Shown here piece after piece: positions 35,375-44,012 of a DNA stretch of 64,000 bases. The notes below the pieces were generated by a model. It worked only from the letters and a program-made list of their open reading frames with translations. It made no database searches and was not told where the DNA came from. The position numbers and the translations under genes are program-made. The DNA is taken from IMG/VR virus record IMGVR_UViG_3300009194_000005, positions 52,525 to 116,524 of that record; one strand, 5' to 3'. This DNA comes from a virus. Positions within the stretch are counted from its first letter, which is position 1. Each line of letters opens with the position of its first letter.

Positions 35375-35721
35375 AGGTACTCCTCCGTATAGGCAACAAT
35401 GGGAAGGAGGGCACCGGACATACAAGGGATTGCAAGATTGCCCCAAATCTCCATTAAGCCACTATCCAACTCCTCGACTGGGGCGTTGATCTCTCTTGCG
35501 TAATCCGTGATAAGTACGTGTTTGAAGGTATTCTCTTGCGTTAGTCGGTATATGTGAACGACGTCGTTTCTGTCGACGTTGATCCAGATCACGGGTAGTG
35601 CATTAATACCGCTCAATTGGTTAACGTCGTATCGGCGAATTTGAAGAAGCCTGTCTTTCTTTTTCCCTACCAACATGGCTCGAGCGGGGTAGGTAATTTC
35701 TCTTTCTTCGTTGGTGATCAT
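35371..35721 (-). CDS. Hypothetical protein, 116 aa
   Basis: 116 residues, beta-rich (ALPVIWINVDRNDVVHIYRL). The stop overlaps the GTG start of the next gene. No family recognised. Confidence 0.5.
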   Translation of the reverse strand: MITNEEREITYPARAMLVGKKKDRLLQIRRYDVNQLSGINALPVIWINVDRNDVVHIYRLTQENTFKHVLITDYAREINAPVEELDSGLMEIWGNLAIPCMSGALLPIVAYTEEYL

Positions 35722-35746
35722 CTCAATGCTCCTAACGACAGAAGGG

Positions 35747-35766
35747 GGAGCATTTCGCTCCCCCCA
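35747..35766 (-). terminator. Terminator-like hairpin
   Basis: On the minus strand GGGGGAGC GAAAT GCTCCCCC is followed by TTCT. Downstream of the 226-residue gene. Confidence 0.65.
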
Positions 35767-35774
35767 AACTTTAG

Positions 35775-36455
35775 TTACTCAACACTCAATGTAGTACTTA
35801 CCACCACCGTCTGCGGTTCTTCCTTCCACGGATCGCGACGAAATGCCGTTGCCATTTTATCTGTGAAGGAAGGGTCCAGTTCCACCGTGGGAAACTCGTT
35901 GGTGTTGGCGTTGTTGCAATACACCAATTCCTCGAGTTCTTCAGCAAACAGTGCTGCGTCACCGGCGTTCCAGTGGTCAATATCAGGGATCGACAGATGG
36001 CAAGAGAACACCTCTCTGGGTTTAGTGACTTTTCTCAGGTTTTTATTGACGTCGTAAGTGCGCGCCATGGCCCGAAAACGGATTACTGACTCCCCTTCCC
36101 AACCTGCACGTATACGATCAAAACGAAACTCCATCACGTAGTCGTTGGGGTTGAGGGCATCCAGTGCCACCACCGCTTGGTTGTATTTCTTGGCGACCGT
36201 CGCTTTGGGTTTCACCAAGAAAACACACATCCCCAACACCACTTGGGGAATGCATCCTTGCGGGAAGCTCTTCTCCACCATCCGTCGATGGACGTACTCC
36301 GCATTACTTTCGATGGGGTTTTCGTAGTGAACAACCCCATGGTCCCAATCACCGTCGAGGAGATGGGTTACGGTCTTCTCATCGACCAGGTTGTCGATGG
36401 TGGTGGCACTCAGCACTTTGGTCAGAGCACCGAAGATAGGATCGTTGATACGCAT
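35775..36455 (-). CDS. Hypothetical protein, 226 aa
   Basis: 226 residues, mixed alpha/beta, with a hydrophobic strand pair (GCIPQVVLGMCVFLVKP). No catalytic motif. A terminator follows. The 122 nt upstream of its start hold no recognisable gene and probably contain its promoter. Confidence 0.55.
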   Translation of the reverse strand: MRINDPIFGALTKVLSATTIDNLVDEKTVTHLLDGDWDHGVVHYENPIESNAEYVHRRMVEKSFPQGCIPQVVLGMCVFLVKPKATVAKKYNQAVVALDALNPNDYVMEFRFDRIRAGWEGESVIRFRAMARTYDVNKNLRKVTKPREVFSCHLSIPDIDHWNAGDAALFAEELEELVYCNNANTNEFPTVELDPSFTDKMATAFRRDPWKEEPQTVVVSTTLSVE

Positions 36456-36577
36456 GATAAATACCTCTGGTTGGGCATTGGTTTGTGGGTTGGTGGATTA
36501 ACATGTGCCGCCCATCTCACCGTTGGGCTGTCTGATGGACGACACACACGACAGGGCGACTCACGCCGCCCAAGGGG

Positions 36578-37198
36578 TTATAGGGGGTTACCGTACGGAC
36601 TGGTGGGGTCTTCGTCCCCTTCTTCCAGGTAATGCTTGACCAGATCCCAGGTATCAAGGATATCAAGTTTCTCATGGAAGTTGAGTTCACGCTCCCCTTC
36701 CTCAAGGTCGTCGATATAAATCCTAGCTACCCAGTCTTCGTCGTCGTTGGTGGTTTCCACGATGCCATTCATCACACGACGATAATCGTAGTGGTCACGC
36801 CCCACCGCGTCTCCGTGATGGTTAATGTACTGGTCATCGTAGCCTTCCACTTCCTGATTCAAATACCGTTGACGCAGTGTGGGCTCGGCCATGATCCACC
36901 GCTGCATCACCGGACCTGCGGTTTGGAGGCTCTCCAGAGACCGCAGGGGCTGTATCAGGTTACCGCTCCAGACGTTGTCATGCTTTGTTCTCAGGTTCCT
37001 CAACATCTGTAATGCTTGGGATTCTGAGATCGTCTGATAGAGGTTACGCGCTTGGTCAAGGAAGGTCTGTCCGGTTTGCGACAGGGTCTGTCGTACGGTA
37101 TTAGAGTGGTGTTGGAACCACTCCTTAGTGGAGGAGTCTAGCATTCCCCCACCGAGGGCATCGATAAGATCCCCACCCCCTTCGACATATACTGCCAT
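36578..37198 (-). CDS. Hypothetical phage structural-type protein, 206 aa
   Basis: 206 residues. A glycine-rich N-terminus (EGGGDLIDALGGGM), long helices (TVRQTLSQTGQTFLDQARNL) and an acidic C-terminal half (HEKLDILDTWDLVKHYLEEG). The ribosome-binding site AAGGAAGG lies upstream and the gene follows the spliced beta' N-terminal gene by 12 nt, so it depends on the same transcript. No family recognised. Confidence 0.55.
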   Translation of the reverse strand: MAVYVEGGGDLIDALGGGMLDSSTKEWFQHHSNTVRQTLSQTGQTFLDQARNLYQTISESQALQMLRNLRTKHDNVWSGNLIQPLRSLESLQTAGPVMQRWIMAEPTLRQRYLNQEVEGYDDQYINHHGDAVGRDHYDYRRVMNGIVETTNDDEDWVARIYIDDLEEGERELNFHEKLDILDTWDLVKHYLEEGDEDPTSPYGNPL

Positions 37199-37210
37199 AG
37201 TGTCCTTCCT

Positions 37211-40200
37211 TTAGTTAGGTAAGTAATCCTCATGAAGCCAGTTCACTACCGTATCTACCACGGGTCCCTGGAGTTCCAGGTTCCCTGAGATGGTGTGAGG
37301 GTCATCGGGCGACAACACCCACAGGTGGGGTGCTAACCGACTGGTGGCTTCCTTGAGATGGTTATCCAAGATCAAGATGAGATTGAGCTGATCCGTTCGC
37401 ATTGTACACATGAATGTGCTTTTACATCGAGTCGCTACACCCGACCGTCATTGTTGTCCAGACAACAACGTTCCGACAGTTTCCTACCGGACGAGACTAT
37501 ATCTTCACTCCCATGGGGAGGTCTCCCATTTCGGGCCGTCAATCGCTTACGTGCCCTACTCCGCTCCCGCGGATAGTCGTTGAACGTTCACCCTATCCAG
37601 TCTCACGACAGTACGTAGGTGCTTCGCTGCTGATTGCCCAATCTTGATTGTTCTCAAGCTTTCACGCTTACCGTTTCCAGTCACGTTGTAGCCAATCAAG
37701 CTCTAAGGGGTTTCCAGCAATTAGAGAGATTTAACGACAGCTTTTCTCAAACCGTCAAACGTTGTGTTCAGTTGTCCTCGCTACAGGACAACCCGCCTAA
37801 TTCGCTGTCTCTCGACAGGTACGGGCTGCTGCATGTCTTCCATGCAGACCAGACCATATCTTCTTCCCCGTGGGAAGCCTCCCGTTTCCCCGCCGCTTAG
37901 CAGGTACTCCGCGCTACCGGATGGTCGTTGAACGTTCCTCCTAGTCCGTCTCCCGACGGTCCGTAGAGGCTTCGCTGCTGATTGCCCAATCCCCACACTT
38001 GTCGAACCGTCGACAACTGCTTTCGCGTTGCCTGTGGTAGTGAGGCTCTCAGGGGTTCCCAGCAATTAGAGAGGTTATCATCCAACCATTACTGATTGGT
38101 GAGACTAGGTATTCCTATCAGCGTTTGGAGCCCTTAAACATAAGACGCTCAATGAGGTCGTGTTGACGTGTACGTCCGTCTTCACCTTGGTGATGAAGAA
38201 CTGCTGCATGGAGCCACGCTGCAGAGTTGGCGAATCTTCAGGTAGGTCGTTAATCTACCCCGCCACCTGTCTACCTCACGGTACTCAGGCGCGGCTCTAG
38301 GTTTTCCCTAGAAGACGAGACTATATCTTCACCTTCAGCATGACCTGGTCAGGTGCTCCCCATTTCGAGACCACTTGGTCCCTACTCTACTCGGTTCACT
38401 GAAAAGTGCCTTTCGATAGTCGTTGAACGTTCCCCGTAGGCGCTCTGTGAGCGCCCGTAGGGGCTTCGCTGCTAAAGGGGTGGTTCCCACCCACGGTCGC
38501 CCATTTTGTCCCGCAGGACGCATCCGTGTCGTTATTAGACCATCATGTCTTTTAGCCGGCCCTTTCGGGCAACATTGTGGTGACACAGCTTTAGGGGGTC
38601 CCAGCAGTTAGAGGAGTTTTGTCGAGCAGTGTTTCCACTGCAAGGAAACCTTAGTGTTAGAGAAATGTAATACTATACCCGTTGAGTCCCGTAGCCTTAA
38701 ATTTATTCCTTAGGGAGTCTGGGTCTTTTCCGATAGACCTCGCGAATACAGGGAATGATGGATAGTATTCGGTGGTGTTCGAGATCAAATCGGTTACTTT
38801 TACAATTTTCCCAATGTTGGGAAGTCTACCTTCAATGCTGAATTTTATCTTTAGTGGGTGGTGATCGATAAATTCACGCTCATCTTCGATGCGTTTAATG
38901 GAATACCCATCGACCAAGTTAAGTGTTCCTTCGTTAATCTGGGAACGTAACCTATTAACTGCTACGCCGGTATCCTTGGATGCCTCAGTGATATAACGAT
39001 ACTCTTTCACTGTACCGTCTCGGTAATCCTTCACCAGATACCCGCCGGTTAGGCTTTCTGCTGTTCTACTATCTATCAATTTACTGTATTGATTAACTGA
39101 CGACTGGACTTCTTCTTCGGTTACGGACAATAATGTTTCTTTATAATTCGGGTCTCCTTTTTCCCAGATAAAACACCCTCGAATTAACTTACGTTTCGGG
39201 TTGGTGATGTAATCATGGATTGAACCCGCGCTTATGCCCAAAATGTAAGCTAGGTGAGAAATTGTTTCGGAAACCACGAATTGTCCGTTGACAAAATCTA
39301 CCGAACAAACCACTTTGTTGGTATTAAATTTAGCCGCCTTGTAATGAACCAAGTCGAAAGTATAACGTCCTTTATACTTCTTTGTCTTATAGCGGGTAAG
39401 GAAGACCATCCCAGTAGCCCCAGTAATACCGAAATGCTCTAGGCATCTCTTAAGGGTGGGAAAGGTCATTTCTGTTCCCTCTCTATGATCGAACACCCGA
39501 ACAATACCTCGATGTTGATTGAGTCCGGTTTCATAGGCATGTTTAACGTTATCGGACCGACTCATCCATTCAAGGTTGTCTTCGTTGTTATTGTGTTTGT
39601 TGCCATCGATGTGGTTTGTGTCAACTTTAGGGTATTCGTCCGGTATACCATGGAAAGCCAGACAGACTAACCGATGAACCCCAACCCAACGACGTACTTT
39701 GTCTTCATCCTTAGTCGTAAATATTTACGACTAAGTAGGTACCTTTAGAGGTTTCATCCTCCTGTTGACTTATTATTAATCCCTTTTTATTTCGAATCTC
39801 TCCTGTAGGCGAAGCCTGATAGTTCGGGAAGAACGGTATATTTACCCATTCGATCACATGTACACCTCCGTCAATATTTTGACTGATTAGGACACCACTC
39901 CTTCCAGTCAACAATCGATACTAACTTACATTTCTCTATCAGCTATTCAATTTCGGCTGAATGTGCAGCAGATGCCGGGACCATCGGCCTCCTCAATCAA
40001 TTCCTGGAAGATTTGATCCAACTCAGGATTATAACGAAGGACGTTGGAATACACGAAGTTCAGTGCTTCATTGGCGGTATAGCCTCGTTTCAGTAGTTTA
40101 TTGATGATGTGATACTTCAGAAGCTGGGTGGCCATACCCCAAGGAATGTGGAGCTCCTGCCAGTGGTGAGGCTCTGACAGCGACGTGATCACACTCCGTG

Positions 40201-41089
40201 CCGAGAAGTGCAACCGTGAACCAAACACATGACGACGGAACATTCCGGGCTTTTGTGACAGCCTCGACTTCATGTAGCTACCATAGAAGGCGGCCAGCTC
40301 CCGAATGGCCTTGGCGGTGCGGTTCTCGATCACCTGCTGGCGCATCGGCACGGCCTTCGAGCGGATGCTCGAGATCGTGGCCACGGCATCCATTGCCATC
40401 CCCAGTGGTTTGTCGATGTAGACACCAGAGGTCGTGGACTCCACCACAAAACAGATTCGTGATGGGATCGGCAGATACTTCGGGAAGAACAGATGTTTGT
40501 TCTGTTCAATGAACTGCCTGAGCTCCCCCTTGTTGGCTTTGTTCGCGTCCACAATCGACGCACTGAACAGAAATTCAATGATCTGGTCGAAGTGACGAAC
40601 AAAGTTGTTCAGGCCCCGTGGTAGGTCGGCCTGTTCCAGTTTGTCCAGTTTCTTTAGCAGATCCTTGGATTTGATCTTGTCACGTTGGACATGATACCCG
40701 GTATTGGTCAGGTACTCCAGGAAACTGAAATCCTTAGACTTTAAAGGAGATTCCAGAATCATCCACGCTTCGGGGTTGATCAGTCTCTCGACACCTTCAG
40801 GGGCTCGAATCCAGAGCATGGACTGAATGGGTCGGGAAGTTGTGCTCTGCACCTGTGTGTTGCAGATATGACACTTCGTACCAATCCGGAAGACCCCGGT
40901 AAGATGACCGCAATCACACGCCGCGGCTTCTTCGATGGTGTCAGTGTCTTGATAGTGAGTGAAGAGGTGATGATCCAGCGCCTCCTTTTCTTCCGGGATG
41001 GCGGTATTGTAATCGTTGACAATGATGGGTTCGATGTCGAGTAACTCGAACTCCTGGTCATAGTCCACCAACTGAGCAAAGACACTCAT
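37211..41089 (-). CDS. RNA polymerase beta' N-terminal subunit in four exons (phiKZ gp55-like)
   Basis: Exons 41089-39950, 38230-38117, 37759-37751 and 37393-37211 join in frame to about 481 residues. Exon 1 has the zinc site CDCGHLTGVFRIGTKCHIC and RRHVFGSRLHFSARSVIT, equivalent to RQNLLGKRVDYSGRSVI. Across the junctions the protein reads SRN-PTLQRGSMQ, then APNAD, then FDG, then DQLNLILILDN, so the catalytic NADFDGD motif that binds the active-site Mg is rebuilt from exons 2, 3 and 4. Every upstream exon ends in T and every intron ends in G. It lies next to the ChmA gene, as gp55 lies next to gp54 in phiKZ, which points to the non-virion RNA polymerase. Confidence 0.88.
37394..37750 (-). 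ncRNA. Group I intron C in beta' (between FDG and DQ)
   Basis: 357 nt without an endonuclease gene. It contains CTCTCTAATTGCTGG, CAATCAGCAGCGAAGC, GAACGTTCAACGACTATCC and GAAGATATAGTC in group I order. 5' exon end T (GGT), intron end G (GCGAACG). Same length as intron B, with shared core blocks but diverged peripheral stems. Confidence 0.88.
37751..37759 (-). other. 9-nt micro-exon encoding Phe-Asp-Gly of the beta' active site
   Basis: TTTGACGGT lies between the terminal G of intron B and the start of intron C. It supplies the F-D-G of NADFDGD, including one catalytic aspartate. Without it the reading frame is kept but the enzyme would be inactive. Confidence 0.85.
37760..38116 (-). ncRNA. 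Group I intron B in beta' (between NAD and FDG)
   Basis: 357 nt without an endonuclease gene. Core blocks CTCTCTAATTGCTGGG, CAATCAGCAGCGAAGC, GAACGTTCAACGACCATCC and GAAGATATGGTC (one base different from the other introns), and a P9-like hairpin CTGCATGGAAGACATGCAG. The 5' exon end CTGAT can pair with ATCAG shortly inside the intron. Intron end G (ACAACG). Confidence 0.88.
38231..39949 (-). ncRNA. Group I intron A in beta' with HNH endonuclease insert
   Basis: 1719 nt. The 3' half holds a normal group I core (CTCCTCTAACTGCTGGG, GCAGCGAAGCCCCTACG, GAACGTTCAACGACTATCG and GAAGATATAGTC at about 38319-38330). The endonuclease reading frame sits in a 5' peripheral loop: AGAGAAATGTAA near the 5' splice site is perfectly complementary to TTACATTTCTCT after the insert. 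5' exon end AAT, intron end G (GATTCG), giving SRN-PTLQRGS. Confidence 0.87.
38657..39914 (-). pseudogene. Intron-encoded HNH homing endonuclease, frameshifted
   Basis: The N-terminal frame (39914-39711) is NUMOD4-like: EWVNIPFFPNYQASPTGEIR ... TYLVVNIY, then a stop. The continuation in another frame reads TKDEDKVRRWVGVHRLVCLA, then VDTNHIDGNKHNNNEDNLEW, a typical HNH core (H, N, H/N positions), and runs to 38657. A one-base shift at about 39715-39725 divides the two parts. The C-terminal part has further helix-turn-helix-like repeats of NUMOD1 type. As it stands the nuclease cannot be made as one protein without recoding. A sequencing error is possible. Confidence 0.75.
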
Positions 41090-41092
41090 GGG

Positions 41093-41347
41093 TCACTCCT
41101 TATTGGCAGGGACGATAGATACCGGCTTATTCTCATCACTGACAATGACTTTGGGAAGCGTACCTAAATCTTTTACGGTGGGCGGTTGCTCCATCCGACG
41201 AGGGAAGTCACCGTCAGGACACTGCACCTGAATGTCGGTGATCCCAAACTCCTCCAGAGCCTTGGTGATTAATGCCGCCACGGTGGTTTTACCACAACGG
41301 CTTTGTGTACCACGGATACTGATGTGGATGATAGGCTGTTCGCTCAC
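41093..41347 (-). CDS. Small P-loop-like protein, 84 aa
   Basis: GTG at 41345-41347 is chosen, with GGAG 8 nt upstream. The sequence IHISIRGTQSRCGKTTVAAL near the N-terminus contains GxxxxCGKTT, close to a Walker A P-loop, but the protein is only 84 residues and lacks a Walker B segment. Its stop lies 3 nt before the beta' N-terminal start, so it is in the same operon. Nucleotide binding is possible; no complete NTPase fold is present. Confidence 0.5.
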   Translation of the reverse strand: MSEQPIIHISIRGTQSRCGKTTVAALITKALEEFGITDIQVQCPDGDFPRRMEQPPTVKDLGTLPKVIVSDENKPVSIVPANKE

Positions 41348-41381
41348 AGGTGTTCTCTCCGGACGAATCAAAAAAATAACA

Positions 41382-41401
41382 GAGCACCCCGAAGGGTGCT
41401 C
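41382..41401 (-). terminator. Terminator after the ChmA gene
   Basis: On the minus strand GAGCACCC TTCG GGGTGCTC is followed by TGTTATTTTTTT. It gives the shell-protein gene a largely separate transcript from the RNA polymerase gene downstream. Confidence 0.85.
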
Positions 41402-41422
41402 TGCTTATCACAATGGTGGGGA

Positions 41423-43321
41423 TCAGTAGAGACGACCGCCACCAGTGACACCGCCGTAAGACGGACCACCGGAGTAGGTCTGACCACCACCGTAGCCCAT
41501 GGAGGCAGCACCAGACACCGCGTACTGGCCCACCATGGTGTTGCCTGCGAAGCGCTGACCGCCGATCACGGTGGTCATGGACTCGAAGTCCACATGCAGG
41601 CCTGCCTCGTGAGTGGCCTTGTCGAGCGCCTGAATGAACTCAGCGGTCAGGATCAGACGCACGGCACGACCGGTGATGCGCAGTCCCTTGGACAGGAACT
41701 GACGCTCCAGCTGCTCACGCTGTTGCATGCGCAGTTCGAACGGGCGGGACGGATCGCAATAAGTGGCGTACCACTCGTTGAAGGTCTGCATGTCACCTTG
41801 GGTCAGGTTGAGCATGGCCAGCACATCCAGGTCGCGGATATCCCGCTTCTCGCCGTCTTCGCCGATGTAATAGCCGAGGTGCACTTCCATGTTGGAGGGC
41901 ACCACGATCGGACGATCCTGCGGGAAGTGAGTGGAGAACCGACCGCCGGTCAGGTTGTCGGCAGCCTGGATCAGACGGCTGACGGCCTTGTTGCGGTTGG
42001 GGCCGTCACCGGCTGCATCGAGGAAGTAGTTCTCGATGGAGGCGTGGTCACCCACCGGGTTCACATCCAGCATGAACACCGGGTTGGGCTGGACGAGCAT
42101 GCTCATCATGTCAGCAAACTCTTGATCGGTGAAGGAGTCCGACTTGGTCTCGAACTTCTTCATGCTCTGGGTCTTGTAACCCAGGGCACCGATGTCCTTC
42201 ATGTCGATCCCGGCCTTACCGACCTGCGGACGGAAGGTCTGGGCCCAGGCGGTACCGGCGGTCACGCGGAATGCGTTGGAGATCGCCAGCAGGTACAGCT
42301 CGAAGGTCTGCGCCTGAATCCAGTCCGCCTGATCGACGGAGGTGATCACGAAGGAGGGAGTGAACAGCGGCTGAGGCTGCTGGGGCTGACCCCAACCCAT
42401 GTGCGGCTGTTGCTGCTGAGCACCAGTGTACTCCAGGTTCACGAAACCAGAGACGCTGTTGAAGTGCGTCTCGACTTCGTAGAAGTCCTCTTGTGCCTGG
42501 TTGTTGTTCACCTGACGGTTGAGCGACACCTGGATGTCGTTACGCACCGGCATGCCAGTGATGTCGTAGGACGGCTCACCAGTGAAGTCCACCCGTGCGG
42601 TGAGGCGCTCATCGTTGCGCTTGATTGCAGACACATTGAGCGGCTGTTCGCCCATCAGCATAGCCACCACGTCATCCACACGGTTGACGGAGGTCACCAG
42701 CAGACGAGCGACGAGATCCACTTCGGTGAAGTCGAACTCACGCGGGATCACCAGCGGGCCAGCGTCCACGACTTGCATCTCAGTGATGCCCTTATTGCGC
42801 TGCATGAACTCAGTGAGGCGCGCCAGGTAGATGTCGTTGAACACGTCCTGGGGGCGGGTCGGAGTCTCGATGCGATGAGAACCGTACTGCACCACGCGCG
42901 GCGGCAGGCGGACGCCCTCGGTATCGAGGATCAGGGTACGGACGATGGAGTACATCTTGCCCTGGACCTTGACGGACTTCGCCACGAGGATCGCGGAGAG
43001 GCCCACACGGTGCTGATCACGGTCGAAACGGATCAGCTCGAAGTCGTCGGACAGCTGCTGGCTGTTGATGGCTTCCTTGGATGCGTCGGTGAGTGCACGC
43101 AGGGCTTCGGCACTACGACCTTCGCTGCGGTCATAAGAACCGCTACGACGGAAGAGTTGGTTCATCGCACCGAAGCCGGCGGGACCTTGTTGCGGCTGCT
43201 GGGGCTGAGCGGTTTGCTGGTAGCCGGTGTTCTGCTGTGCCTGCTCCTGGTAGCCGGTGTTCTGCTGCTGAGACTGCTCCTGACCGGCTTGCTGGGACTT
43301 ACCCTTATCATGAATGGCCAT
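41423..43321 (-). CDS. chmA: Probable chimallin (ChmA), phage nucleus shell protein
   Basis: 632 residues, close to the 600-630 residues I remember for chimallins. A Gln-rich flexible N-terminus (residues 1-48) is followed by GFGAMNQLFRRSGSYD, a large alpha/beta core, and a Gly/Tyr-rich flexible C-terminal tail. Terminal interacting segments around a two-domain core are how chimallin subunits join in the shell lattice. Codon use is visibly more GC-ending than in neighbouring genes, as in highly expressed genes. It has its own promoter motifs and terminator. It neighbours the beta' N-terminal gene as gp54 neighbours gp55 in phiKZ, and PhuZ is present in the same genome. The call rests on synteny, size and architecture. 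Confidence 0.65.
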   Translation of the reverse strand: MAIHDKGKSQQAGQEQSQQQNTGYQEQAQQNTGYQQTAQPQQPQQGPAGFGAMNQLFRRSGSYDRSEGRSAEALRALTDASKEAINSQQLSDDFELIRFDRDQHRVGLSAILVAKSVKVQGKMYSIVRTLILDTEGVRLPPRVVQYGSHRIETPTRPQDVFNDIYLARLTEFMQRNKGITEMQVVDAGPLVIPREFDFTEVDLVARLLVTSVNRVDDVVAMLMGEQPLNVSAIKRNDERLTARVDFTGEPSYDITGMPVRNDIQVSLNRQVNNNQAQEDFYEVETHFNSVSGFVNLEYTGAQQQQPHMGWGQPQQPQPLFTPSFVITSVDQADWIQAQTFELYLLAISNAFRVTAGTAWAQTFRPQVGKAGIDMKDIGALGYKTQSMKKFETKSDSFTDQEFADMMSMLVQPNPVFMLDVNPVGDHASIENYFLDAAGDGPNRNKAVSRLIQAADNLTGGRFSTHFPQDRPIVVPSNMEVHLGYYIGEDGEKRDIRDLDVLAMLNLTQGDMQTFNEWYATYCDPSRPFELRMQQREQLERQFLSKGLRITGRAVRLILTAEFIQALDKATHEAGLHVDFESMTTVIGGQRFAGNTMVGQYAVSGAASMGYGGGQTYSGGPSYGGVTGGGRLY

Positions 43322-43403
43322 TACGTTTTCCTTCTCTCTTGGGTTGGGTTCTTACTAACACAACGATAGCGCTATCGTTTTGCTTGCCTTGCGGTTGGCA
43401 GGG

Positions 43404-43417
43404 TAGTGATATAGGTC
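43404..43417 (-). promoter_or_regulatory. CTATATYAY promoter motif before ChmA
   Basis: On the minus strand GACCTATATCACTA, about 88 nt upstream of the ChmA start. The long leader between motif and ATG has no gene. Confidence 0.65.
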
Positions 43418-43515
43418 CGAATTCATTTGGGATCACACCACTACCCGATATAGGGGCATAGGGTGTTGTCCTAACCTTTCAGTCGGACATAGGGTCTCTA
43501 CATATCATACACCCC

Positions 43516-43528
43516 TGAGTATTTTTAT
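43516..43528 (-). promoter_or_regulatory. ATAAAAATACTCA motif
   Basis: Second putative promoter in the ChmA leader, overlapping the end of the upstream 127-residue gene. Variant of TATAAAAATACTG seen at 9838 and 62564. Confidence 0.45.
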
Positions 43529-43908
43529 TCTTCTGTTTCCTGGATATTGGCCTCGACATCCAGGTCACCCCCACTGCTGTGCAGACCGATTTCCAGATGA
43601 ACCACCTTTTCGCCGGCAGATTCAATAGCCTGAACACGCTCCGTCATCTCACGAAGCAGTTCGGTCATGTGATTGGGATCTTGCGTAAAATGATCCCGCT
43701 TGGGGAGACTTTCCCCATTGGTGTATTCGATCAGTCCCATCAGGGTATAGGTGACCTCCGTACGTTTCCAGCGCAGATCGTCCTTATGGTGTTCGGCAAT
43801 CACCTCGTTACGGACATCCGCGCTCTCCCGGCGGTAGCGCTCCATGATCTCCGTTTCCACATTATGAAGGGCGTCAATCGCCATCCGGACTTGTTGAAGT
43901 TCGTTCAT
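43525..43908 (-). CDS. Hypothetical protein, 127 aa
   Basis: 127 residues, acidic and helical, with a possible coiled coil (MTELLREMTERVQAIESAGE). It has its own CTATAT-type promoter 53 nt upstream, so it is probably expressed early together with ChmA. No family recognised. Confidence 0.58.
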   Translation of the reverse strand: MNELQQVRMAIDALHNVETEIMERYRRESADVRNEVIAEHHKDDLRWKRTEVTYTLMGLIEYTNGESLPKRDHFTQDPNHMTELLREMTERVQAIESAGEKVVHLEIGLHSSGGDLDVEANIQETEE

Positions 43909-43957
43909 TGCGTTCTCTCCGTTGGTGTTACGCTACAGTGTTGGTGTTACTGCAAGG

Positions 43958-43973
43958 CAATGATATAGATGTC
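43958..43973 (-). promoter_or_regulatory. CTATATYAY promoter motif
   Basis: On the minus strand GACATCTATATCATTG, about 53 nt upstream of the gene starting at 43908. Nearly identical to the motif before the beta gene. Confidence 0.62.
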
Positions 43974-44012
43974 AGTTATCCTTCATTCTTCTTATTCCAG
44001 TAGGACGGTGTC

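Noticed and set aside
41303-43369. 688-codon open frame on the plus strand
   Set aside because: It is antisense to the ChmA gene. The GC-ending codons of that gene create a long open shadow frame. Its His/Val/Leu/Gly-rich translation and the lack of a ribosome-binding site argue against it.
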